Assembly (NCBI GenBank): GCA_035495315.1
Contig: DATJGF010000075.1
Span: forward strand, 36,782-100,781
Length of the DNA: 64,000 nt
Origin: DATJGF01 sp035495315
Lineage (GTDB): Bacteria; Verrucomicrobiota; Verrucomicrobiia; Limisphaerales; UBA8199
Direction: 5' to 3'
Shown: in pieces, positions 33,306 through 43,240 of the stretch
How positions within the stretch are numbered: position 1 is the first letter of the stretch
Layout: the number at the start of each line of letters is the position of its first letter
Notes under the pieces: model-generated
Databases searched by the model: none
What the model was told of the DNA's origin: nothing
What the model saw: only the letters and a program-made list of their open reading frames with translations
Position numbers and translations under genes: made by a program

Positions 33306-36300
33306 TTACGGATTGTGCGCTCGGTAGAACTGTATGCTCGTATTGGCCGGGATGGTGTAAGGACTGCTCGCACCGGAAACGGCGGAGTAAGTTCCGTTAG
33401 CCGTAGACGAGGAATATAGCGTCCCCGTGTAGGTCAGCACCCAGGAGCTGCCCTGCTTCGCCACGCTCAGCAGTGGTCGAGACACCTGGACATAAGCCGA
33501 GGCATAGTCGGCGTACGGCACCGTATTCCAGTAGAGCGGATTGGTCGTTGCCGGGTCGTCGTTGTTATGTGCGGTCGTGCAGAGGCCGACATACAGGGTC
33601 GCGGGCAAGGTGTTGTTGGGCGTATTTGTCGAAACGTCTGTTGCACCCTCAAGCGTCCAGGTATTGCCGTCGGAGCCATAATACGAGGTCAATACAGTAC
33701 CGACACGCTTGAGACGAACCCAGGCATTAGGATAGGTCGGAGCTTGCCCGCCCGCAACCGCCCAACCGGTCGAAGCCGCACCAGTATCCGGGCGGAAGTT
33801 AGACTCAATCGTGTTTGCGCCTGCGCCACTGCCGTCGGGCGCGGAGATGCCATCGTCCGAACGTGGGTCATTGACGATGTTCCAATTTCGGCTGTCGGCG
33901 GTCAGCGATTCCCGAGCCATCAGACCACCTTTAGCCCACTGCGAGGTGTGGGTGATGCCTTTCTGACGGACAGCGACGTCGAAGTCACCGGTCTTGACCT
34001 CGTAGACGAAGTTGAAGCCATCGGCTGCGTCCCAAATGTCATGCCCTTCAGCCTGGACGGTATAATCGTTCTGCCCTTCGACCCACAACTTGCTGGGGAA
34101 CACCGGGTCTGGGTTGCCGGTATTGATATCGGGCACGCCGAGATCAACGCTAGTCAGGCCGATCCCGTTATGAACAGAAGCCGTGCTGCTGGCCAGGGCG
34201 TTGCCCGAAAAGTCCTTCACCCCATTTACAGTGACAGTTAGCGGGAATGAAGGTGTTCCGCTCAGCACAAGGTGGACGCTGTCGTAAGAATTGCTGTTAA
34301 CCGTGAGGCTCGTGATGGTGACGCCCGGGACATTGTAGTTCCCCGGAGTTACCAACGTTGCCACATCCATCCATTTACTAAAGTGGATGTCCAGCGTGAA
34401 CTCAGGAACGGCGGGAACGCTGTTCGTGTAAAACGACGCGTAAGCAATTGTAGGTATGACCGGGTCGGTGGCGACGTTCAGCACCGCGGTCGTGCTATTG
34501 CTCCAAATCGGGTTGCCTAGCCCGTCGGCATAGCCCAACGCGCGGATCTGGCAGACGAATTGCGCGCCATTATCGGACGGCTTGAGCCCCGGCGTGGTAT
34601 AACTTGAGGTCGTCGCGCCAGGGATCGCGGTACCGTTACGTGTCCATTGGTAAATGATGAAGTTGTTCAAATCCGGCACCCGAATGCCACCAATCGGGAA
34701 CTGGGAATCAGTGGTCCCTTTGGCAGTGAACGTAGCAAAAGACGTCGGTCCGCTGGTGACGTTAACACCGACGGGCTGCTGGGTAAAGGCAACATAACTG
34801 CACCGCGGAGCGCGCATTGCGATGAGATTCCCCTTCAGCGCGCTGTCGGTGTTGTTGGCCGGAGCCGGATCCCCGAACTTGGTATAGGTGACTTCCACGT
34901 TGTCGCCTCCAGTGCCTTCGCGGAAATCAACCTCCATGTAATACTGTTTCCCGCCCGTTAATGGCACACCATTCGGATAAGGCTGCACCGCGGAATTGGT
35001 GAAGATCGCCCCGGGTGAATTTGTGTAGGTATCCGATTTCTTGGTGGTCGGGCTCCCGCCGTTATTCGACCCGTCACCCGTGCTGGTCCAAAGGTATGGA
35101 TTGCTCCAGCCGTTCTCGTAGGCGATTTCGATCTTCTTGGCCGGAGTATCATCTGTGCTCAGGAAAACCGCACTCTGGTCATCCGAACAGGTGTAGAAGG
35201 TATAATTGCCGTTCGCGGGCGGGATAAAGAACCCGCTAATACGGCGGCCGTAGTAATCACCGTCTTCGTTGTTGACGGTAGCTTCAAATGCAGGACTGGC
35301 GTAGGTGACGGTCACGGAGCCGATATCACCGGCCTGGATTTGGTCGGTGGATGGTTCCGCCGCAGGAGCTTTTTCCACCTTTACAAAGCCCAATTCCAGG
35401 ATGGCGGAGTTGACCGTGAGAGTAGCTACGCTGCTTGTAGCCGAAAGACCACCGAGCGCGGTTTGAGCCGTGACGAAGAACTGAACTCCGTTATCGGTGC
35501 TCGCCGCAGCAGTGAAGGCGTAGCTGCTGCCGTTGGCGTTGGGAATAGGCTGATTATTTCGGTACCATTGGTAGATTGGCGAGAGTTCGCTGTCGGTACT
35601 GGCCACGGCAGTGAATTTTGCGGTTTGCTGATCGAATACAGTCAGGTTCTGGGGATTCGTCGTAAAGGTTAACGTCGTGCTCGGATGTGCAATATACACG
35701 ATGTTGTTGTTGCTGGAAACCAGCAGCGGAGGCGTTCCATTGGTGATGTCTGGATCGCCGAAGAACTGGTAAGTGACCGCAAAATTGTCACCACCGCCTC
35801 CCTGGTGCTGAACGCCCTCGATGTAATAGAGTTGGCCGGCGGTCAACGGCACCCCGGCTGGATAGGGATACGTCGAACCATCAGGGGTAAATTGGTCAGA
35901 ACGTTTTTGCCCTTCGGCACTGCCGCCGCTGCTCGACACCCACTCGCGTGAGTTGCTCCACACGGTTTCCTGAGCAATCTTCACTTTGTGCTGAGGGGTG
36001 TTATCCGTGCTCAAATACAAGTCCGAATCATCATCGGAGCAGATGAAGAACGTATAATTCGTTGTCGTTTTCGGGATAAACCAACCGCTCACCTTGCGGG
36101 TGTAATTGTTGATATTGTCATTAACGGGCAGCTCGAAAGCAGAAATGATGGAAACTGAGTCGGGATAAGGCACATTACCGGCCTCGACGGCGCTGCGGTT
36201 TGCGCCACTGAAGAACTCCACTTTCAGACCGTTGGTGTACGTCTGACTGCCGCCAATGATCGTCAGCGTCGATATCGTGCTGGTGACTGAAACACTGCTG

Positions 36301-37193
36301 TTGTAAGAGGCCGGAATGCTCACGACACACTTGATTTGAGCGTTATTGTCGGCAGCAGTCGTCAGGAAAGTCAACAAAGGGCCGGCATTGGTTCCGGCAA
36401 TTACACTCCCGTTTTCGTACCAAGTATAGATTAGGGGGTCGGGCAATGGGTCAAACACTTCAAAATGGAAGCTGACGCTCTGGCCGGCATAAGCGCTCGC
36501 GCTGGCATTCAGTTGCGTCAGGACCGTCAAAGTGGCCGGGATGGTATAGCCATAGCCGATGTTTGAATTGGTCATCGCGCTGGCCGTGCCATTGGCCGGA
36601 TCGGGATCGCCCACCAACTTGAATGTGGCGCTGCAATTGTCGCCGCCGCCACCCTCATGGTGCACCGCCTCGATCCAGTATTTCTGGTTAGCAACCAGCG
36701 GGATACCGGAAGCAAACGGGCTTTGGCCCGCGGCGTTTTTCCACTTGTCCGAACGCTTCTGGTTGACGTCGCCGGCTCCCGCGCTCACCCAATTTTCCGG
36801 ATTGCTCCAACTCAACTCCTGACAGATCATCCGTTTGTTGGCCGGCGTGCTGTCCGTGCTCAGGAAAAGATCGGTGTCATCGTCCCCACATACGAAAAAC
36901 ACATAGTTGCCGCTAACCGCGGGGATGAAAAGCCCGCTCACGCGTTCTCCGTAATTGTCTGCGACGTCCGGCGCCGTTTGGAAGTGGGTTAAATCAAAGG
37001 TGTCGGTGGCGGGTGCGCCAGCGATGCCGGCTTCAATATCCTGGCGAGAGGCGTTTTGCTCCCCGTTAGGATTGCTACTGCTCCAAACCTGATGGCGGAG
37101 CACACCAGGATTGAAAACAACCGTCTGCGCACCCGCTGCACCGGCCAGGAGCAGCATGGAAGCAGTCAAGCGGATGAATCGATGAGGTTTCAT
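33306..37193 (-). CDS. Large secreted PA14/Ig-repeat protein
   Basis: 1295 residues with a signal peptide (RFIRLTASMLLLAGAAGAQ). Three PA14-like domains (about 65-215, 345-500, 640-790) share GxFIP...NYxFFxCxDDxxxLxLSTD and a GGGGDN loop near their ends. Ig-like domains lie between them (YTWYENGSVIAGTN; YQWYRNNQPIPNANGSSY; YQWTRNGTAIPGATTSSYT). Then follow an SbsA-like Ig domain, a LamG/DUF1349-like domain (DGFNFVYEVKTGDFDVAVRQ) and a short C-terminal module ending FYRAHNP. PA14 domains bind carbohydrate. It is probably an extracellular adhesin or polysaccharide-binding protein. Confidence 0.85.
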   Translation of the reverse strand: MKPHRFIRLTASMLLLAGAAGAQTVVFNPGVLRHQVWSSSNPNGEQNASRQDIEAGIAGAPATDTFDLTHFQTAPDVADNYGERVSGLFIPAVSGNYVFFVCGDDDTDLFLSTDSTPANKRMICQELSWSNPENWVSAGAGDVNQKRSDKWKNAAGQSPFASGIPLVANQKYWIEAVHHEGGGGDNCSATFKLVGDPDPANGTASAMTNSNIGYGYTIPATLTVLTQLNASASAYAGQSVSFHFEVFDPLPDPLIYTWYENGSVIAGTNAGPLLTFLTTAADNNAQIKCVVSIPASYNSSVSVTSTISTLTIIGGSQTYTNGLKVEFFSGANRSAVEAGNVPYPDSVSIISAFELPVNDNINNYTRKVSGWFIPKTTTNYTFFICSDDDSDLYLSTDNTPQHKVKIAQETVWSNSREWVSSSGGSAEGQKRSDQFTPDGSTYPYPAGVPLTAGQLYYIEGVQHQGGGGDNFAVTYQFFGDPDITNGTPPLLVSSNNNIVYIAHPSTTLTFTTNPQNLTVFDQQTAKFTAVASTDSELSPIYQWYRNNQPIPNANGSSYAFTAAASTDNGVQFFVTAQTALGGLSATSSVATLTVNSAILELGFVKVEKAPAAEPSTDQIQAGDIGSVTVTYASPAFEATVNNEDGDYYGRRISGFFIPPANGNYTFYTCSDDQSAVFLSTDDTPAKKIEIAYENGWSNPYLWTSTGDGSNNGGSPTTKKSDTYTNSPGAIFTNSAVQPYPNGVPLTGGKQYYMEVDFREGTGGDNVEVTYTKFGDPAPANNTDSALKGNLIAMRAPRCSYVAFTQQPVGVNVTSGPTSFATFTAKGTTDSQFPIGGIRVPDLNNFIIYQWTRNGTAIPGATTSSYTTPGLKPSDNGAQFVCQIRALGYADGLGNPIWSNSTTAVLNVATDPVIPTIAYASFYTNSVPAVPEFTLDIHFSKWMDVATLVTPGNYNVPGVTITSLTVNSNSYDSVHLVLSGTPSFPLTVTVNGVKDFSGNALASSTASVHNGIGLTSVDLGVPDINTGNPDPVFPSKLWVEGQNDYTVQAEGHDIWDAADGFNFVYEVKTGDFDVAVRQKGITHTSQWAKGGLMARESLTADSRNWNIVNDPRSDDGISAPDGSGAGANTIESNFRPDTGAASTGWAVAGGQAPTYPNAWVRLKRVGTVLTSYYGSDGNTWTLEGATDVSTNTPNNTLPATLYVGLCTTAHNNDDPATTNPLYWNTVPYADYASAYVQVSRPLLSVAKQGSSWVLTYTGTLYSSSTANGTYSAVSGASSPYTIPANTSIQFYRAHNP

Positions 37194-37340
37194 GGGTTTG
37201 CGTGGGACTGGGGTTTGAGAGTTGTATCTAATCTGTCATCTATCACTGCAAGCCGCAGTCCCAGCGCCGGAAACCGGGGAGAGCAAAGCAGGTGCGACCC
37301 TGCTTCTCCGGTGACACCGGAACTTGATCGGCTTATTGGA
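37194..37340 (-). other. Structured GC-rich leader upstream of the PA14 gene
   Basis: On the minus strand this leader holds a perfect small dyad (37309-37321, ccggtg/caccgg around one base) and a bulged hairpin (about 37275-37306, GGAGA-AGCAGG with CCTGCT-bulge-TCTCC). It does not match a riboswitch consensus I know. The remaining 37341-37660 is AT-rich near 37340-37430, likely divergent promoter sequence, and contains no gene I can support. Confidence 0.3.
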
Positions 37341-37660
37341 AACTAATTAACTAGATCAGCAACCCGAATGCAAGAGAAAAGTAACAGAAATTTACTTATA
37401 AGATAATATCAACTAACACTAGCTTGGCCAACAGCCAGGCTCTTAAACTCTCCCCGGGAAGGCGCGGAACAGCTATCCGCCTCAAAGGCATGCCATTGAC
37501 TGTGTTTGTCAGGTTACTCCTCCGCGCTTGCCCTGCCTAATATCCCGATTAACATAAAGTCATGCTCCAGTTCCTCGGACCCACCCTGACGTATTGCCTG
37601 GAGCGCAAACCGGCCACAGAGATCCCGAACTCGTTTTAGCGAAGAGACACCAGGAAAGGT

Positions 37661-40585
37661 ATGACGATGAACGTAACAGTCGATGGAACACCGATTGAAG
37701 CCCGGCCTAACGAAAGCGTCCTGGAGCTGCTGAACCGCATCGGAACCAAAATCCCGCAAGTCTGTTACCATCCTCAGTTGGGCCCGCTCCAGACCTGTGA
37801 CACGTGCGTGATTGAAGCAAATGAAAAACTGGTGCGGGGTTGTGCCACTTTCGTGGTCGCCGGCATGAAAATCACGACGACGTCGGCAGGCGTGGCAGCG
37901 GCACAACGGGAGGCTTTCGACCGGGTTTTGGCCGATCACCTGCTCTATTGCACCGTCTGTGACAACAACAACGGCAATTGCACAGTCCATAACACTACAG
38001 AACTCCTCGGGATTGACCATCAGCAGATCCCCTTCAAGCCAAAACCATACGAGGTGGATGCGACCAATCCATTTTATCGGTACGATCCCAGCCAGTGCAT
38101 TCTCTGTGGGCGCTGCGTCGAGGCGTGCCAGAACGTCCAGGTAAACGAAACGTTGACGATCGACTGGGAGTCGCCCAACCCGCGAGTGCTTTGGGACGGA
38201 GGAAGGCCAATTGGCGACTCAAGCTGCGTCTCGTGCGGTCATTGCGTCACGGTTTGCCCCTGCAACGCACTGATGGAAAAATCCATGCTGGGCAAGGCGG
38301 GCTTTCTCACCGGCCTGCCGAAACTTGCTCTCAATGGAATGATCGACCTGGTCAAGTCGGTCGAACCGGAAACCGGTTATGGGCCGATCCTGAAGGTTTC
38401 TAAAGCCGAAGCAGCCATGCGGAAGACACGCGTTCGCCAGACCAAGACGGTCTGCACCTACTGCGGCGTCGGGTGCAGCTTCGATATTTGGACCAAAGAC
38501 CGGCAGATCCTGAAGGTGGCGCCTTCGGAAGGACCCGCCAACGGCATCTCAACCTGTATCAAAGGCAAATTCGGTTGGGATTTTATTAATAGCAGCGAGC
38601 GGCTCACCAAGCCGTTGATCCGCGAAGGTGGAAAGTTCCGCGAAGCAAGCTGGGACGAAGCCTTGGCGCTGGTCGCCCGACGATTGACCGAAATAAAGGC
38701 GCGCAGCGGACCCGACGCGCTCGCCTTCATCTCCTCATCAAAATGCACCAACGAAGAGAGCTACTTGATGCAAAAGCTGGCGCGAGCCGTGATTGGCACC
38801 AACAACATGGACAATTGCTCCCGCTACTGCCAGTCGCCGGCCACCATAGGTTTATTTCGCACGGTCGGGTACGGCGGAGATTCGGGCTCAATCAAGGACA
38901 TCGAACAGGCGAGCCTGGTCGTCATTATCGGCAGCAACACCGCCGAGAGCCACCCGGTCCTCGCCACCCGAGTCAAACGCGCCCATAAGCTCCGCGGACA
39001 GAAACTCATCGTTTGCGATTTACGAGAACATGAAATGGCCCGGCGCGCGGATATGTTCCTGCGACCCAAACCCGGCACCGACCTGGTCTGGCTTTCAGCC
39101 GTGACCCGCTACATCCTGGAAAATGGTTTAGCCCGCAGACCGTTTTTGGATAAGTGGGTGATTGGCTTGGAGGAGTACCAAAAAAGTCTGGCGTCGTTCA
39201 CGCTGGAATTCGCGTCTGAAAAATGCGGTTTGCCTGTCGAAACCTTGCAGAAGGTCGCGCGTGAAGTCGCCGAGGCTCCGAGCGTCTGTATCCTCTGGGC
39301 CATGGGCGTTACTCAACACACTATGGGGTCAGATACTTCGACCGCCATTTCCAACCTCCTGCTCGTTACCGGCAATTACATGCGCCCAGGCACCGGCGCT
39401 TACCCGTTGCGTGGGCACAATAATGTGCAGGGCGCCAGCGATCACGGGGCCCTGCCTAATCGCCTGCCCGGATATCAGCCCGTGTCTGATCCTGAAATCC
39501 GGGCGCGGTTCGAAGCTGCCTGGAACGTAAAACTGCCGACGACCCAAGGACTCGATAACCACGAGATGATTGGGGCGATTCACCAGGGCAAGCTCAAGGC
39601 CATGTACTTGTTCGGGGAGGAAACAAGCCTGGTCGACTCCAACTGGAAGTTTGTCAACGATGCCCTCGCCAAGCTCGAGTTCTTTGTCGTGCAGGACATT
39701 TTTTTCAGCGATACGTGCCGGTTTGCCGACGTTGTCCTGCCCGCCAGTCCCAGTCTCGAAAAGGAGGGAACCTTCACCAACACCGAGCGGCGGATCCAGC
39801 GGATCTACCAGGTGTTCGAGCCATTAGGCGGGAGCCGGCCCGACTGGCAGATCATCCAGGACCTCGCCAACCGCCTGGGGGCCCAATGGCATTACCGACA
39901 CCCTTCAGAAATTTATGATGAGATCGCTCGCCTGACGCCGATGTTCGCTGGGGTTACCTATCAGCGCCTCGAAGGTTATAAATCCTTGCAATGGCCCGTC
40001 GCCCTTGACGGGACGGATCAGCCGCTGCTCTATACCAAGGGGTTCAACTTCCCGGACGGAAAAGCCAGGCTGTTCCCCGTGAATTATTCTGCACCCAGCG
40101 ATCCACCGGACGAGCAATTTGACCTGCACCTCAACAATGGCCGCTTGTTGGAGCATTTCCACGAAGGGAACCTGACATATCTGACTGAAGGAATTCGGGA
40201 GAAGACCCCCGACACATTCGTCGAAGTCTCACCCGAGCTGGCCGCCTCGCGAGGGATAAAAACGGGGACTTGGGTGCAGCTCGTCTCCCGCTACGGTGAA
40301 CTTCGCGTACGCGCCCTCGTTACCGACCGCGTTCGCGGTAATGAGCTTTACATGCCGATGAATTCGACGCTCACGCCCGTGAATCGCCTTACCAGCAGCC
40401 ACGCGGACCAGGTTTCACATACTCCGGCTTACAAGGAAACCTCGATCCGTCTCTGCGTGCTGCCGGACCCAGGAGAGTCTCCCCTGCCGCTCACAAATCA
40501 CCGGTTTGGACACCCCACGCCCCAGCGCGGCGTTGAGGTGGAGCGTAAATGGAAACGCCAGGATTACCGTCCCCCCGGAAACTGA
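37661..40585 (+). CDS. Formate dehydrogenase alpha-type molybdoenzyme
   Basis: 974 residues. An N-terminal [2Fe-2S] ferredoxin/NuoG-like region (about 1-120), two [4Fe-4S] ferredoxin motifs (CILCGRCVEAC, CVSCGHCVTVCPC), then a molybdopterin oxidoreductase with its own cluster (CTYCGVGCSF) and the MoCo-binding C-terminal domain. The active-site segment reads DNCSRYCQSPATIGL: Cys390 would ligate Mo/W, but the usual following His is Gln391. The conserved Arg segment LRGHNNVQGASD is present. Overall it resembles cytoplasmic FdhA/FdhF. The SD-like AGGAAAGG lies before the ATG (37661; a second ATG two codons on). DUF1641 follows. Confidence 0.9.
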   Translation: MTMNVTVDGTPIEARPNESVLELLNRIGTKIPQVCYHPQLGPLQTCDTCVIEANEKLVRGCATFVVAGMKITTTSAGVAAAQREAFDRVLADHLLYCTVCDNNNGNCTVHNTTELLGIDHQQIPFKPKPYEVDATNPFYRYDPSQCILCGRCVEACQNVQVNETLTIDWESPNPRVLWDGGRPIGDSSCVSCGHCVTVCPCNALMEKSMLGKAGFLTGLPKLALNGMIDLVKSVEPETGYGPILKVSKAEAAMRKTRVRQTKTVCTYCGVGCSFDIWTKDRQILKVAPSEGPANGISTCIKGKFGWDFINSSERLTKPLIREGGKFREASWDEALALVARRLTEIKARSGPDALAFISSSKCTNEESYLMQKLARAVIGTNNMDNCSRYCQSPATIGLFRTVGYGGDSGSIKDIEQASLVVIIGSNTAESHPVLATRVKRAHKLRGQKLIVCDLREHEMARRADMFLRPKPGTDLVWLSAVTRYILENGLARRPFLDKWVIGLEEYQKSLASFTLEFASEKCGLPVETLQKVAREVAEAPSVCILWAMGVTQHTMGSDTSTAISNLLLVTGNYMRPGTGAYPLRGHNNVQGASDHGALPNRLPGYQPVSDPEIRARFEAAWNVKLPTTQGLDNHEMIGAIHQGKLKAMYLFGEETSLVDSNWKFVNDALAKLEFFVVQDIFFSDTCRFADVVLPASPSLEKEGTFTNTERRIQRIYQVFEPLGGSRPDWQIIQDLANRLGAQWHYRHPSEIYDEIARLTPMFAGVTYQRLEGYKSLQWPVALDGTDQPLLYTKGFNFPDGKARLFPVNYSAPSDPPDEQFDLHLNNGRLLEHFHEGNLTYLTEGIREKTPDTFVEVSPELAASRGIKTGTWVQLVSRYGELRVRALVTDRVRGNELYMPMNSTLTPVNRLTSSHADQVSHTPAYKETSIRLCVLPDPGESPLPLTNHRFGHPTPQRGVEVERKWKRQDYRPPGN

Positions 40586-40613
40586 CTTGGATTAATTCTC
40601 GATCACTAACACT

Positions 40614-41117
40614 ATGGCTCAGCCCATCCCATTACAACTACCCACCCGCGATCCGCGCGCCGAATTGCAGGCCCGGTTGCAAAATGCACCGTTGGACCAC
40701 GCCGAAGCCTTGCTCTCCGCCTATGAACTTATCCAGAGCTGTCATGACCGCGGGGTTTTCGAACTGCTTCGTGGCGCAATCGGATCCAGTGACAAAGTGC
40801 TCGACATCGTCGTTGGCGCCCTAAACACGCCGGAGTCGACCCGGGGGATTCGGAACCTTATCATCCTGGCAAAGACACTCGGCACGATTGAACCGGAGCT
40901 GGTTGAAGGCTTCGCGCGCTCTCTCCCCGAAGCTATCGCGTTGACCAAGGCATCCGAATCAAAACCGCCGGGCTTCTGGGGAATCGTCAGGAAATTCAAG
41001 AACCGAAACTTCCGTCGCGGCCTCGTGCTGGTTAATTCTATGCTCGAGGCCTTCGGCAGAAACCTCCGGCCTGAGGCAGCAACTGCCTCGCAACGGGACC
41101 AGGTCAGGGCGGGGTGA
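40614..41117 (+). CDS. DUF1641 protein, formate dehydrogenase companion
   Basis: 167 residues, mostly helical. The DUF1641 pattern is seen in LLSAYELIQSCHDRGVFELL, GIRNLIILAKTLGTIEPE and FWGIVRKFKNRNFRRGL. Genes of this family (Bacillus YrhD/YjgD) sit directly after formate dehydrogenase alpha subunits, as here with a 28-base gap, so it probably assists or regulates that enzyme. The mechanism is not established. Downstream, 41118-41440 carries no gene I can support. Confidence 0.85.
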   Translation: MAQPIPLQLPTRDPRAELQARLQNAPLDHAEALLSAYELIQSCHDRGVFELLRGAIGSSDKVLDIVVGALNTPESTRGIRNLIILAKTLGTIEPELVEGFARSLPEAIALTKASESKPPGFWGIVRKFKNRNFRRGLVLVNSMLEAFGRNLRPEAATASQRDQVRAG

Positions 41118-41440
41118 ATGGAATGGCAAATTCATGGTGACTGTTGACCTTGATTGGGTTTGATCTGGATCTGGCTTCATTCGGCTTGATTGCAAGCTGA
41201 GGGCTGTAATCCGATGGGTTGCTGGAGGTCAAGACCCCGTAGTGAGAAGGGAAAATGCTCCTATGTTCGGCATCGCTTCAAAGGAACCAGAACGAGAATG
41301 GACGAACAGATCCATCTATTAGCGCTGCAGATGGCCGACTTTTTCAGGGACGGGGTGGTGCGGCAATTCCCGGGCGCGTTCACTGGTTCCGATGCCAAAG
41401 GGATGGACTAGGCCGGTGCGGAGCTTCGCATCTCTGTTAG

Positions 41441-41700
41441 TTGCGAACGACGCTAACCAGTGGCACGCCGCCGGTGACGTTTGGTATGGCGACTAGACGC
41501 AATCGGTGTGTCCACTGCAGCAGCGCGGCCAAGACCAGTCGAGCCTTCCTCGAGCCTCACTGGCTCATGCAGCGACCGAAAACACGTCCACCAACTCTGG
41601 AATCGAATGTCCAACCAGCAATCAGAGCCGCAGCGAATCGTTGTGGCGTGCGCGGCCTGACGCCCCACCATTTACGCCACGCCTTCGCTAGGGATTTTGG
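41441..41700 (+). pseudogene. Degenerate tyrosine recombinase (integrase) remnant
   Basis: A frame containing SNVQPAIRAAANRCGV and RGLTPHHLRHAFARDF (motif at 41660-41680) reproduces the box II H-x-L-R-H signature of XerC/integron-type integrases. Nothing upstream in any frame supplies box I or the N-terminal SAM-like domain. Immediately after this motif the frame runs into a family B repeat (41692-41724), so the tyrosine end is lost. It reads as a decayed integrase broken by a repeat element. Confidence 0.5.
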
Positions 41701-41724
41701 GGCCTCGTGGAGCTCGGCCTTCCG
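41692..41724 (+). repeat. Family B dispersed repeat
   Basis: The segment ggattttggggcctcg / tggagctcggccttccg matches the right arm of the repeat at 48940-49038 at nearly every base, and the 47870-47904 copy in its second half. It interrupts the integrase remnant and ends about 30 bases before the convergent nrnA stop. Confidence 0.65.
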
Positions 41725-41755
41725 ATATCCGGAAACGCTCCGGCTTCCTTAAAGC

Positions 41756-42739
41756 TCAGGCTTTGGAATTGATCGCTTTTTTTATCGCAGCGATGACTTT
41801 GCGCTGAACGGCCAGCGGTTTGCCGGGTATACGCGCGCCGGCGGCTGCGACGTGTCCGCCACCACCGAATTGCGCCGCGATTTGGTTGACGTCGACACGG
41901 TCGCTCTTGGAGCGCAGACTGATGCGGGTCAGATCCGGTTCAATTTCCTCGAAGACACACGCGACGACTACGGGAGCGATCGCGCGGATATGGTCGATCA
42001 GCCCTTCGGAGTCGCAACTGTCGGCGCCGGAGCGGACGAAGTCGGCTTTGCGCAACCAGAAATACGCGATCTTATTTTGGTGCGTCAGATGGAAATGGCT
42101 GTAGACATGCCGCAACAAGCGGGCGCGTGACAAGGGATAGGATTGGTACACTTCATCACAGATCTTGGCCAGGTCAGCCCCATAGCTCACCAATTCGCCG
42201 GCGACATGGTAGGTGCCAGGCCGAGTGGTCGAGTACTGAAATGATCCGGTGTCGGTGGAGACCGCGGTAAACAGGCAATCAGCGATGGGCTTGGTGATCG
42301 GCCATTTGGCGACCTTCAGCAGGCGATAAATGAGTTCGCCGGAGGAAGGTTCACGCGCGGACACCCAATTAAGATCACCGTAGCGCGTGTTGCTCTGGTG
42401 ATGATCAATGTTGATCAGAATTTGGCGGTCAGCGATGCACGCGCCGACTTTGCCCAGCCGTTCAAAACTCGCCGCGTCGGTCGCAATAACGCAATCGAAT
42501 TTGTGTCCGGGCTTCGGTTTCTGAAAAGTGTGGTCCGGGTCCAGGAACTCGTATTTCTGCGGATTGCAATCCTCATTCCAACAGAGCGCCTGCTTGCCTT
42601 GATCTCGGAGCGCCAGCGTCAGTCCTAGTTGCGAACCGACGCAATCGCCGTCCGGCCGGATATGGCCGACGACACAGAAGGTGTTGCTCTTTTGGATGGC
42701 TTCAAGAATGCGGTCGATGATTTTAGGATGTGATTTCAA
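41756..42739 (-). CDS. nrnA: DHH/DHHA1 phosphoesterase, NrnA-like
   Basis: About 327 residues from a TTG start at 42739, just after the rbfA stop; an ATG at 42892 would overlap rbfA by 119 bases and encode non-conserved sequence. Motifs: GHIRPDGDCVGSQLG (I), ATDAASFERLG (II), INIDHHQSNTRYG (DHH), STDTGSF (IV) and the DHHA1 signature FGGGGHVAAAGARI. The family degrades short oligoribonucleotides and pAp in the cytoplasm using Mn2+. Placement after rbfA in the nusA-infB operon is common in bacteria. Confidence 0.92.
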   Translation of the reverse strand: MKSHPKIIDRILEAIQKSNTFCVVGHIRPDGDCVGSQLGLTLALRDQGKQALCWNEDCNPQKYEFLDPDHTFQKPKPGHKFDCVIATDAASFERLGKVGACIADRQILINIDHHQSNTRYGDLNWVSAREPSSGELIYRLLKVAKWPITKPIADCLFTAVSTDTGSFQYSTTRPGTYHVAGELVSYGADLAKICDEVYQSYPLSRARLLRHVYSHFHLTHQNKIAYFWLRKADFVRSGADSCDSEGLIDHIRAIAPVVVACVFEEIEPDLTRISLRSKSDRVDVNQIAAQFGGGGHVAAAGARIPGKPLAVQRKVIAAIKKAINSKA

Positions 42740-42773
42740 ATGGGCGCGAGGCGGCCGGGAGCCTGGCTCCAGC

Positions 42774-43136
42774 TCATTCGGTGGGAACCTCGTTGGACTT
42801 TTCGAGTTCCTCGATGATTTTGAGCACGCGATTGCCGCGGGCGATCGAGTCGTCGACCATGAACTTGAGGCTCGGAGTGTACTTGAGGACAACCGCGCGC
42901 CCGACTAAACCCTGGATGCGCTTGCGATGCTGCATGAGCATGGCCAGGCCGCGCTTTTGCTGTTCGGCCGTTCCCAGAATACTGATGAAGACAATCGCCG
43001 AATGCAGATCTCCCGCGACATCAACATCATTGACCGATACCAGGCCGGCCTCGCTAACGGGAAATTCCCGGCGGATCACTTCGCCGATTTCCCGCTTGAG
43101 GAGTTCACGCACGCGCTGGAGTCTAAGAGAGGGCAT
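42774..43136 (-). CDS. rbfA: 30S ribosome-binding factor A
   Basis: 120 residues: the N-terminal LQRVRELLKREIGEVIRREF, a KH-like core with DVAGDLHSAIVFISILG, and TPSLKFMVDDSIARGNRVLK. RbfA binds the 30S precursor and promotes maturation of 16S rRNA and cold adaptation. It lies 104 bases after infB; that gap contains a GC-rich dyad (43185-43203, 8-pair stem) that could be a pause site or RNA-processing site. Confidence 0.95.
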   Translation of the reverse strand: MPSLRLQRVRELLKREIGEVIRREFPVSEAGLVSVNDVDVAGDLHSAIVFISILGTAEQQKRGLAMLMQHRKRIQGLVGRAVVLKYTPSLKFMVDDSIARGNRVLKIIEELEKSNEVPTE

Positions 43137-43240
43137 CTGCTTTATTTACCAGGTAGGGCGGTTTCGCCGAACTGCCGTGGTCCAGCCGCCTCGGCGAGGC
43201 GGCGCCACCGATAACCGAGGGCAATACACCTTCGAGAATC

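Noticed and set aside
37194..37340. GEMM (c-di-GMP) riboswitch upstream of the PA14 gene
   Set aside because: The conserved ACGCA..GGGCAAACC and GACGCAAAGCC segments are not present.
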